12,767 bases of DNA from Acidobacteriaceae bacterium. GTDB lineage: Bacteria; Acidobacteriota; Terriglobia; Terriglobales; Acidobacteriaceae. The notes below the pieces were generated by a model. That model was not told the DNA's origin and ran no database searches. It saw only the letters and a list, made by a program, of their open reading frames with translations. The DNA lies in assembly GCA_003166055.1 (NCBI GenBank), contig PMWR01000511.1, forward strand, positions 949 through 13,715. Reading direction: 5' to 3'. Both the position numbers and the translations under genes were made by a program. How positions within the stretch are numbered: the first letter of the stretch is position 1; the number at the start of each line of letters is the position of its first letter. Shown here piece after piece: positions 5,765 to 12,102 of the stretch.

Positions 5765-7324
5765 CTACATCCGCCCCGCCGGCATCCCCTTCAGCAAAAA
5801 CTCATACCGCGGCCGCAGCACATCCGGCCCTGACGTAATCGTGCTGTCCAGGTGAATCAGCGAATCGTCCTTGTCGTACTTCGGCCATACCGGCAGCCCC
5901 GGCCCGTTCGGATCGCCCGTCCTGGCAAAGTTGGTCCAGTAACTCATCATTTCTTCGCTCAGCTTGCGATCCTCGGGACGCCATACTGCCCCCGGCCGCG
6001 TATCCAGCGTGCCAAACAGGTATTCAATATCGTCGGAATGGAACGCAAACGACCCCGGATGAAACTTGCTGGTCGGCGCGGCCAGTTCCAGGTGATAGCG
6101 GTATACCGGCGAATCCCCCGTCTTGCGTTGCGCCTCAATCCACTTCCATGTCCCGAAAGCGATCCACGAATCGCTGCCGTAAGCGATCGCCGACGCGACG
6201 GCCTGCTCATCCGTCTCGCCAGGGTAGAGCTTCAGGAACTCTTCCGCCCGATCACCGAAATGCTCCGCCGCGTATGCCTTCCACTTCTCCACCGTCATAT
6301 CCTTGGCAAGATAAGGAAACTCATCGCGATTCCACCCCGCCAGCAGCGGCACATGCGCCTGTTTCCCCGCGGTATACGTCGCAGGCACCTGCTCAGTCAG
6401 GAACCTGCCGTCGATGTCCTCTGAAAAATGCACAGCGCCCTTGGCCGCCGCCGCTTCCAGAATCTTCGCTGTCGGCAGTGCCCGCAGCTCCGCCAGGCTC
6501 TTTACGCCCAGCGAATCAACCCATTCCCCATCCTTCTTCTCGCGCGCTTCCAGAGTCTCAGTCGCCAGGGTATCGCCAAAAGCCGCGCCGCTCTCCCCAA
6601 TCGCCTTCGCAAACAGGCCCTTCGCCATCGGCGACGCCATCAGCGAGCTCACCGCAAACGACCCCGCGCTCTCCCCAAAAATCGTCACATTCTTCGGATC
6701 GCCGCCAAACTTCGCGATGTTGTCCTGCACCCATTGGAGACCGGCCACCATATCCATCAGCCCGTAGTTCCCTGCCGCTCCATCCGCCTCTTTCGCCAGA
6801 TCCGCGGTGGCTAGAAAACCAAACACCCCCAGCCGGTAGTTGATGGTCACCAGTACGACGCCCTTGGTCGGCAGAAGGTCACCATTATGCCGCGGCTCTG
6901 AGCCGCCGCCGCCCGAGTAGCCCCCTCCGTGAATCCAGAACATCACCGGATACGCGCTCTCGCTCGTCGCATCGGCTGGCGCATAGACGTTCAAGAAAAG
7001 GCAATCTTCGCTCGGCCCTGCGTCCTGAAAAACCATATCGTCGAATACGTGGTTCTGGGCGCAGGATGCCCCGAACTTTGTCGCATCCCGCTCGCCTTTC
7101 CAGCTCGCCGCCGTCTGCGGCGCCCTCCAGCGCAAATCACCCACCGGCGCGGCAGCGTAAGGCAGTCCCAGGAACTCCTTCACCTTGCCATCGTTGATCG
7201 TCTTGCCGTGAACCTTGCCCTGTTCCGTCTTCACCGCCAGCGAATCCGCATACCCAGCCGCGGACACTCCCAACACCACGCCCGCAACCGCCAGCGCGCA
7301 CGCCAGCTTCATCCTGATTTGCAT
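5765..7324 (-). CDS. Secreted type-B carboxylesterase (alpha/beta hydrolase)
   Basis: A 519-residue member of the carboxylesterase/cholinesterase family, hydrolysing carboxylic esters outside the cytoplasm. The ATG at 7324 is preferred over the upstream in-frame extension to 7375 because GGAGG (7338-7334) lies nine bases before it and it begins a signal peptide (MQIRMKLACALAVAGVVLG, cleavage near AGYADS). The triad is complete: Ser219 in FGESAG, Glu335 in GWNRDEF and His429 in FHSDDIEYLFG. The oxyanion loop is IHGGGYSGGG (131-140). Cys88 and Cys108 (SEDCLFLNV) are the conserved disulfide pair. The C-terminal YWTNFARTGDPNGPGLPVWP block is typical. Natural substrates cannot be predicted. It is the last gene of a - strand series, 76 bp after lysA, and has its own promoter-like element. 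Confidence 0.95.
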   Translation of the reverse strand: MQIRMKLACALAVAGVVLGVSAAGYADSLAVKTEQGKVHGKTINDGKVKEFLGLPYAAAPVGDLRWRAPQTAASWKGERDATKFGASCAQNHVFDDMVFQDAGPSEDCLFLNVYAPADATSESAYPVMFWIHGGGYSGGGGSEPRHNGDLLPTKGVVLVTINYRLGVFGFLATADLAKEADGAAGNYGLMDMVAGLQWVQDNIAKFGGDPKNVTIFGESAGSFAVSSLMASPMAKGLFAKAIGESGAAFGDTLATETLEAREKKDGEWVDSLGVKSLAELRALPTAKILEAAAAKGAVHFSEDIDGRFLTEQVPATYTAGKQAHVPLLAGWNRDEFPYLAKDMTVEKWKAYAAEHFGDRAEEFLKLYPGETDEQAVASAIAYGSDSWIAFGTWKWIEAQRKTGDSPVYRYHLELAAPTSKFHPGSFAFHSDDIEYLFGTLDTRPGAVWRPEDRKLSEEMMSYWTNFARTGDPNGPGLPVWPKYDKDDSLIHLDSTITSGPDVLRPRYEFLLKGMPAGRM

Positions 7325-7346
7325 CGTAAAAATCCTCCGGAAGTAC

Positions 7347-7375
7347 AGTATCAGGACGCCCCGGAGGCGGGGCAA
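7347..7375 (-). promoter_or_regulatory. Putative carboxylesterase promoter overlapping a hairpin
   Basis: On the - strand TTGCCC (7375-7370) and GATACT (7352-7347) stand 17 bases apart, a sigma-70-like arrangement pointing at the carboxylesterase start. A 6-bp GC stem with a GAGG/CCTC loop (7358-7373) lies between the boxes and could instead be a terminator-like structure for lysA. Confidence 0.35.
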
Positions 7376-7400
7376 GTCTCACAATTCACTGTGATACGCG

Positions 7401-8696
7401 TCACTTCTGTGAAAGGTTCATCTCCGGCCCCAGCAAATCCGCCATCGTTTCCCGCCTTCGAATCAGCAGCGCCTTCCCGCCCTCCACCAGCACCTCCGCA
7501 GCCCGCGGCCGCGTGTTGTAGTTCGAACTCTGCGCCATCCCGTATGCACCCGCGTCGAGCAGCGCCACCAGGTCTCCCGGCTCCACTAGAGCAAGCTTGC
7601 GGTCGCGCGCGAAGAAGTCCCCAGTCTCGCACACCGGCCCCACCACATCCACTGTCCGCGGCCTTCCCGCTCGCCGCCGCACAGGAACAATATCGTGATG
7701 CGCCTGGTACAACGCCGGCCGAATCAAATCGTTCATCGCCGCGTCGGTAATCACAAACGTCTTCTTCCCATTCCGCTTCACCTGCAGCACGCGCGCCACC
7801 AGCGCCCCAGCCTGCGCCACCAGAAATCGTCCCGGCTCCAGCAGCAGCCGCCCCTCAAACCCGGCCAGCGCGTCGCCAATCGCCCCGGCATACTCCCGCA
7901 CCTTCGCCGCCGCGTCAAAAGCCCCGCCATGGTAGTCGATCCCCAACCCACCGCCGGCGTCAATCGACTTCAACACGATCCCTTCGCGCCTCAAATCGCC
8001 CACCAGCTTGTTCACCCTCGCCATCGCGGCGCCAAACGGTGCAGCCGAGCGGATCTGCGACCCGATATGCACGCTCACCCCGTGCGCCTCAAGCCAGCGA
8101 TTCCCCGCCACGCTCTTGTAAATCCTCAGCGCCTGCCGTATATCGATACCGAATTTGTGCTCACGCAGCCCAGTCGAAATATATGGATGCGTATCGGCAA
8201 ACACATCCGGGTTCACGCGCAGCGCAAACCGCGCAGTCGCCTTCAACTTCGCCGCGCGCCGTGCCAGCAACGCCAGCTCCGCCTCGCTCTCCACATTGAA
8301 TTCGAGAATGCCCGCTCGTAGCGCCAGGTCGATCTCCGCCGCCGTCTTGCCCACCCCGGAAAAAACAACCCGGCCCACCGCCCCCGGCGCAGCAGCCAGC
8401 ACCCGATCCAGTTCGCCGCCCGACACGATATCGAACCCCGCCCCCCGGTCCGCCAGCAGCTTCAGAACCGCCAGCGCCGAGTTCGCCTTCACCGCATAGC
8501 AGACCAGGTGCTCGCGCCCCTTCAGCGCGTCTTGAAACAGCCCCAGCCGCTCCAAAATCTGATCGGCGGAATACACATAAAGCGGTGTGCCAAACTTCCT
8601 GGCCAGCGCCTCGAGTGAAACCTTCCCGCAATAAAGCGGAGCACCACTCTCAGGATGATGAAACGGACGCGACGACGGAATAGAAGATGAGGTCAA
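7401..8696 (-). CDS. lysA: Diaminopimelate decarboxylase
   Basis: A PLP enzyme that decarboxylates meso-2,6-diaminopimelate to L-lysine, the last step of lysine synthesis in the cytoplasm. With the TTG at 8696 as start it has 431 residues, normal for LysA. Visible motifs in order are FGTPLYVYSAD (35-45), the PLP lysine Lys70 in CYAVKAN, FDIVSGGEL (88-95), HIGSQI (210-215), DAGGGLGIDY (246-255), the phosphate-binding EPGR (287-290), the substrate-binding CETGD (356-360) and GAYG with Tyr385, followed by SSNYNTRPRAAEVLV. The frame is open upstream to 8984, but that part overlaps the hydrolase gene and is arginine-rich noise. No ATG or GTG occurs between the hydrolase stop codon and the conserved domain, so TTG is the best candidate, with only a weak GGA ribosome site. 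It lies 85 bp after the hydrolase gene. Confidence 0.95.
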   Translation of the reverse strand: MTSSSIPSSRPFHHPESGAPLYCGKVSLEALARKFGTPLYVYSADQILERLGLFQDALKGREHLVCYAVKANSALAVLKLLADRGAGFDIVSGGELDRVLAAAPGAVGRVVFSGVGKTAAEIDLALRAGILEFNVESEAELALLARRAAKLKATARFALRVNPDVFADTHPYISTGLREHKFGIDIRQALRIYKSVAGNRWLEAHGVSVHIGSQIRSAAPFGAAMARVNKLVGDLRREGIVLKSIDAGGGLGIDYHGGAFDAAAKVREYAGAIGDALAGFEGRLLLEPGRFLVAQAGALVARVLQVKRNGKKTFVITDAAMNDLIRPALYQAHHDIVPVRRRAGRPRTVDVVGPVCETGDFFARDRKLALVEPGDLVALLDAGAYGMAQSSNYNTRPRAAEVLVEGGKALLIRRRETMADLLGPEMNLSQK

Positions 8697-8781
8697 GGCA
8701 AAGATTCCAATGCGAAAACGCTCTCTTGAGCCTACAGCATTCTGTTCAGTGATTGAGCGCCGTCTGCCCCACCGCAGGTGG

Positions 8782-9621
8782 TCAATCTTCCGGTTGCCGC
8801 AGCCACTCCGCCAGCAATGCCGCCACCTTTTCCGGCTGCTCGTACGCCGCAAAGTGCCCCGCATCCGGCAGCAAATGAAACTCGCATCCTCCCGGCGCAG
8901 CGCTGTACGTTTCCATTTCTGCGGGACTTGCCGTCGGATCCTCGCCCCCGGCAATCGCCAGCACCGGCGCGCTGATTGTCGCAACCGTCGGCAAAGAATC
9001 CGGCCGCGTCGCCAGCCCAGCCTGCACCGCGACAGCCGCTGCTGCAGTCACCGTCATGCGCGCCCGCATTTCAGTCACAATCGCCGGCCGCCGCTCCTGC
9101 GCTGTCTTCCCAATCAGACTTCTCGCCATCCCGTCAAACAACGGGCCTGTGCCGTTGGTCCGCACGCTCACAATATTCTCGGCACGTTTCTTGAGATTCG
9201 CCTCAGCATCCGCTTGCGGTTTTGAGCACACAAACGCCAGCCCCGTCACGCGTTCCGGAGCCATGCGCCAAAGCTCCAGCAGAACGGAGCCGCCAATGGA
9301 ACAACCGGCAAAAACGGCTTCTTCAATCTCAAGGTGATCCAGAAGAGCAACAACATCGGCAGCCAGTTGCGTCATGGTCAGCGCCGGAGCATCGGGAACC
9401 AGCTTGAAATCACCCACCGGCAGCGACTCCACCGCGCCCAACTCCGACTCGCCATGCCCGCGCAGATCGGGAATGATGGCCCGCACGCCCGCCAATCCCT
9501 CGGCCAGCGGACGCCAATACTCGCGGTCAAGCGGTGTGGGATGCAGAAAAACCACCACCTGCCCCGCACCCGTATCCCGAAAACTCAGCCGTGCCCCGTT
9601 CGATTCGTAGGTACCCTTCAT
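8782..9621 (-). CDS. Alpha/beta hydrolase, 279 aa
   Basis: A cytosolic alpha/beta-hydrolase-fold protein without a signal peptide. The nucleophile elbow is GCSIGG with Ser108; the acid is probably Asp228 in GGEDPTASP and the base His256 in PDAGHFAAYEQPE. The oxyanion loop reads FLHPTP (25-30), with HP in place of the commoner HG. The strand PDLRGHGES (51-59) is typical of the 3-oxoadipate enol-lactonase-like branch, but the reaction cannot be fixed from sequence: esterase, lactonase or C-C hydrolase all remain possible. A lid region covers about 134-200. ATG at 9621 is supported by GAGGG ten bases upstream. It starts 37 bp after the PspC-domain gene, so the two are probably co-transcribed. 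No functional link to lysA downstream is evident. Confidence 0.92.
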   Translation of the reverse strand: MKGTYESNGARLSFRDTGAGQVVVFLHPTPLDREYWRPLAEGLAGVRAIIPDLRGHGESELGAVESLPVGDFKLVPDAPALTMTQLAADVVALLDHLEIEEAVFAGCSIGGSVLLELWRMAPERVTGLAFVCSKPQADAEANLKKRAENIVSVRTNGTGPLFDGMARSLIGKTAQERRPAIVTEMRARMTVTAAAAVAVQAGLATRPDSLPTVATISAPVLAIAGGEDPTASPAEMETYSAAPGGCEFHLLPDAGHFAAYEQPEKVAALLAEWLRQPED

Positions 9622-9658
9622 TTAAAAGCTGCCCTCAAGTAGCCCCTCATGGAGCGTC

Positions 9659-10033
9659 TTATGAAGGAGGATACGCTCCCGTAGACGGTGGATAGGTCCC
9701 CGCCGGCGGATAAGTTCCCCCACCAGGAGGATATGCCCCCGGCAGTACAAACGGCTCTTCGGGAATCCCAATCCAGCCGGCCAGGTACGCTACGGTCACA
9801 ATGCCACCCGAGCAGAAGAACGCCACCACGGTAACAATCCGCACCACGGCGACATCCCAGCCATTCGCCCGCGCCAACGCCAGGCACACTCCGGCGATCA
9901 TCCGCCCCACCCGCGGCCGAACCAGCGGCGTACCGGGGTAGGTTGCTGTCACGGGAATCCCTGACCCGCAATTCGAGCAGAACCGCGCGCTCGTCGGTAA
10001 TCCAGTTCCACATCGATGACAAAAGACAGCCAT
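9659..10033 (-). CDS. Zinc-ribbon PspC-domain membrane protein, 124 aa
   Basis: The ATG at 10033 has a strong GGAGGAG site six bases upstream; a longer frame from a TTG at 10051 would begin before that site. Three parts are visible. Residues 1-24 form a zinc ribbon with Cys5-x2-Cys8 and Cys19-x2-Cys22 (CHRCG, CSNCG). Residues 39-93 are a PspC domain: RVGRMIAGVCLALA, then the hydrophobic segment VVRIVTVVAFFCSGGIVTVAYLA split into probably one membrane hairpin, ending in GWIGIPEE. Residues 100-124 are a low-complexity tail with four YPP repeats. PspC domains occur in phage-shock and envelope-stress proteins; here neither pspA nor pspB is in view. The upstream ECF-like promoter fits a stress role. 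The precise function is unknown. Confidence 0.88.
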   Translation of the reverse strand: MAVFCHRCGTGLPTSARFCSNCGSGIPVTATYPGTPLVRPRVGRMIAGVCLALARANGWDVAVVRIVTVVAFFCSGGIVTVAYLAGWIGIPEEPFVLPGAYPPGGGTYPPAGTYPPSTGAYPPS

Positions 10034-10072
10034 GACGGACTCCTCCAGCAAAAATCCCTATTCATCTTGACA

Positions 10073-10098
10073 TACGCGGTGGAAGCTCCGCCGGTTCC
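10073..10098 (-). promoter_or_regulatory. ECF-sigma-type promoter of the PspC-domain gene
   Basis: On the - strand GGAACC (10098-10093) is followed after exactly 16 bases by CGTA (10076-10073). This matches the general ECF pattern of an AAC-containing -35 and a CGT -10 (for example SigW-like AAC-N16-CGTA). Transcription would start near 10065, giving a leader of about 30 bases that carries the GGAGGAG ribosome site. No sigma gene is in the window. Confidence 0.5.
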
Positions 10099-10170
10099 AT
10101 TCGCCGAGCGTGGCCGAGTCGATCCCCAACCCATCACAACGATTGTTGTAGAAGCATATAAGAGAGAACG

Positions 10171-10197
10171 ACTGTCATCCTGAGCCGAGGACCTGCT
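10171..10197. repeat. Degenerate copy of a dispersed intergenic repeat
   Basis: The segment CTGTCATCCTGAGC-CGAGGACCTGC resembles the commonly seen intergenic element whose core reads GTCATCCTGAGCGAAG…GGACCTGC; a few internal bases appear lost. It lies between the PspC promoter and the end of the TPR gene. Recognised by eye only. Confidence 0.45.
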
Positions 10198-10212
10198 TCT
10201 TTCTTTTCCGCT

Positions 10213-11409
10213 CTAATTCCCATGATAGGCCGACCGCAGCCGCTTTCTTGCCGTATCTGCTCGCGAAGTCTGAGGCCCGGCATCGATGGCCTGCTGATAG
10301 TCGCGGACTGCCAGTTGCCTCTCGCCATTCAAATCGCGGCACTCCCCCGCCGCCAGCAGCGACCGTATCTTGAGCTCCGGTCCCACATCCGGTGTCCACG
10401 CAGCCTGCTCATAACTCTGCGCCGCCTCCCCATAGTGTCTTTGCCCGCGCAGCGCGTCGCCCAACCCAAAATAGGTCAGCTCCATCCGCGCCGAGTAGTA
10501 ATAACCGGGCTTGGCGTTCGCGGCGATGATCGCGCGATATGCCTCCACGGCCACCATCCCTTCCCCGTCATCCTTGCGCAGATTGGCGTCTTCCAGGGCA
10601 AACAGGTAGTCCCGCGGATACTCCTTCCTCAGCCCCTGCACCACCTGAATCGCTTCCTTGTACCGGGCCTCGCGCCGCAGAAAAAGCGCCATCGCCGTCC
10701 GCGCCTCTACGCTGGTCACCACGCCGCGTCTGCCGTCGTCGGTCAGCATCGCCAACCCCTTGCTCTTTGAACCCGTAATGCCCGCAAATCCGATCAGAAA
10801 CTTGAACGGCAGCGGCAGCGCTCCCACCACGTACTCATACACTCCCACTACCAGCTTCGCGTCCACGTAGTCCGGGTCCAGTTGCAGCACCCGCATATCG
10901 TCGTCCCTGGCCTGCGTCGCCAGGTGGAACCCGCTGCCAAAGCCCCGTTCCACCATTGCTACGTACGTGCATTTCAGCGCCCGCGCCCAGCCCCGCGCAT
11001 ACAAGGCGTCTACATCGTTGGGATTCTTGCCCAGCCGCCAGTCCGCTTCGTGAACGGTCTCATCCGCCAGCGCCATGATCCGGTCCCGCGTCTTCTGGTC
11101 CTCCACGGTGGCGTGTCTCCCGGTCAGGAACCCGTCGTTGGCATAGAATGTCGTGTCCAGCAGGTCCAGCCTGTAGAGTTCCTGGAAGACCACCGCCTCC
11201 AGCAGCAGCACCGTCCCCTGCGGATCGCCCGGATGCGCGGCGTGAAAACGCTCAAACCGCTCCACCGCTCCCCCATAGTCCAGGTTGTAGAAGTGCTCCA
11301 GGGCCTCGCGCACCAGCGGATCGCGGTTCAGCGGATTCGTGTGTACCTCCGACGCCCAACCCACGCTGGCCACGATCCACAACACCAGTCCCAAAACAAA
11401 TCCGCGCAT
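10213..11409 (-). CDS. Exported tetratricopeptide-repeat protein, 398 aa
   Basis: The ATG at 11409 has GAGGG five bases upstream and opens a signal peptide (MRGFVLGLVLWIVASVGWA, cleavage near ASEV). The mature protein is mostly paired amphipathic helices. TPR-like units are visible near 31-64 (REALEHFYNLDYGGAVERF, then HPGDPQ), 130-182, 232-268 (MALFLRREARYKEAIQVV with KEYPRDYLFAL), 306-338 (LGDALRGQRHYGEAAQSYEQA) and 346-392 (AAGECRDLNGERQLAVRDYQQAI). A hydrophobic, Gly-rich stretch at about 186-212 interrupts the array and may be buried or membrane-associated. No enzymatic motif is seen. It probably acts as a protein-binding scaffold in the periplasm; partners are unknown. It is first in the - strand series, 179 bp before the PspC gene, and divergent from the 147-aa gene. 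Confidence 0.88.
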   Translation of the reverse strand: MRGFVLGLVLWIVASVGWASEVHTNPLNRDPLVREALEHFYNLDYGGAVERFERFHAAHPGDPQGTVLLLEAVVFQELYRLDLLDTTFYANDGFLTGRHATVEDQKTRDRIMALADETVHEADWRLGKNPNDVDALYARGWARALKCTYVAMVERGFGSGFHLATQARDDDMRVLQLDPDYVDAKLVVGVYEYVVGALPLPFKFLIGFAGITGSKSKGLAMLTDDGRRGVVTSVEARTAMALFLRREARYKEAIQVVQGLRKEYPRDYLFALEDANLRKDDGEGMVAVEAYRAIIAANAKPGYYYSARMELTYFGLGDALRGQRHYGEAAQSYEQAAWTPDVGPELKIRSLLAAGECRDLNGERQLAVRDYQQAIDAGPQTSRADTARKRLRSAYHGN

Positions 11410-11614
11410 CCAGACCCTCAGCCCTCAACTTCAATTCTCCCACCTGCACCCGCTCTGCTCACAGCGCCCTGCAGCGCCAAAAAAGGGAACCTCGGTCCGT
11501 TTCTCGTTATTCAACATTAGAAGATTTTGAAAAACATTCGTCCCCCGCTTTCATTCCCGAGGGGTTTCCAGATTGCCGCTCAACCTGCAGGTGCGTTCAA
11601 AAAGGATTAGTGAA
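11410..11614. other. Divergent intergenic region
   Basis: These 205 bases separate the TPR gene (-) from the 147-aa gene (+) and must hold both promoters. The middle (about 11490-11540) is clearly AT-richer than its surroundings. TTGAAA at 11527-11532 could be a -35 box for the + strand gene but no good -10 follows. A CCCCC…GAGGGG stem (about 11542-11564) is possible. Nothing is decisive. Confidence 0.35.
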
Positions 11615-12058
11615 ATGAATCGGAAAGAGATGCTGCGACTGCTGCTCAATCAGGCTCAATTCAACGGATTCGAGTTCCGCCACTGGTTCCAGTCCAATGT
11701 ACAGCCCATCTGGCCCGGCGCCGACCACGCTCTCTCGCTGCTCGCGGGCGAAGGCCGTCATTACACGCTTTTGTTTTCCCACGAATTCGCCCGTTGCTTC
11801 TGGCGCAGCGGCGCCAAAATGAGCCTTATGATTCCCTCTATCACCTATCCAAGGGTCACCTCCAGCGGCGACGTGGTGCAGGTAACGCGCAGACCCTTCA
11901 CCCGCCGCACCATCAAGCCCGATGTCTGGAAATACCACCTCCGCCAGATGGCCGCCGCCCAAGACCCCATCGAGTATCTATGCCGCTTCCTGCCGGCCCA
12001 GGATCAGGTCAAGGTCCGCTCATCCTCCAACCCCGAGCCCATCGCTGCCCAGGCCTGA
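11615..12058 (+). CDS. Unrecognised conserved-looking protein, 147 aa
   Basis: The ATG at 11615 has AAGGA about eight bases upstream; the frame also opens from a TTG at 11573, which I judge non-coding. I do not recognise a domain. The protein begins with a basic amphipathic helix (MNRKEMLRLLLNQAQ), then an aromatic-rich stretch (FEFRHWFQSNVQPIWPG, about 19-35), a mixed segment HYTLLFSHEFARCFWRSG (49-66), beta-like SLMIPSITYPRVTSSGDVVQVTRR (70-93) and a helix KPDVWKYHLRQMAAAQDPIEYLCRFLP (101-127). The last 20 residues are disordered. It has no signal peptide, membrane segment or metal motif. High Trp/Phe/Arg content with ordered secondary structure suggests a compact cytosolic domain, perhaps binding a nucleic acid or protein, but this is conjecture. 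It lies 44 bp before pyrF on the same strand and may be co-transcribed with it. Confidence 0.8.
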   Translation: MNRKEMLRLLLNQAQFNGFEFRHWFQSNVQPIWPGADHALSLLAGEGRHYTLLFSHEFARCFWRSGAKMSLMIPSITYPRVTSSGDVVQVTRRPFTRRTIKPDVWKYHLRQMAAAQDPIEYLCRFLPAQDQVKVRSSSNPEPIAAQA

Positions 12059-12102
12059 CGATTTTCCCACCACCAAAACAGAGAATGTCTTAGGATTGAA
12101 GG

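Noticed and set aside
8769..8781. CCACC-GCA-GGTGG mini-hairpin after the hydrolase stop codon
   Set aside because: Only five base pairs with a three-base loop and no T-tract; too weak to call a terminator.
8697..8984. In-frame upstream extension of lysA
   Set aside because: It overlaps the alpha/beta hydrolase gene, is Arg/Trp-rich, and LysA proteins do not carry such an extension.
9618..9650. Ten-codon leader frame whose TGA overlaps the hydrolase ATG
   Set aside because: The ATGA overlap is attractive for coupling, but the small frame has no ribosome site and is the tail of a shadow frame of the PspC gene.
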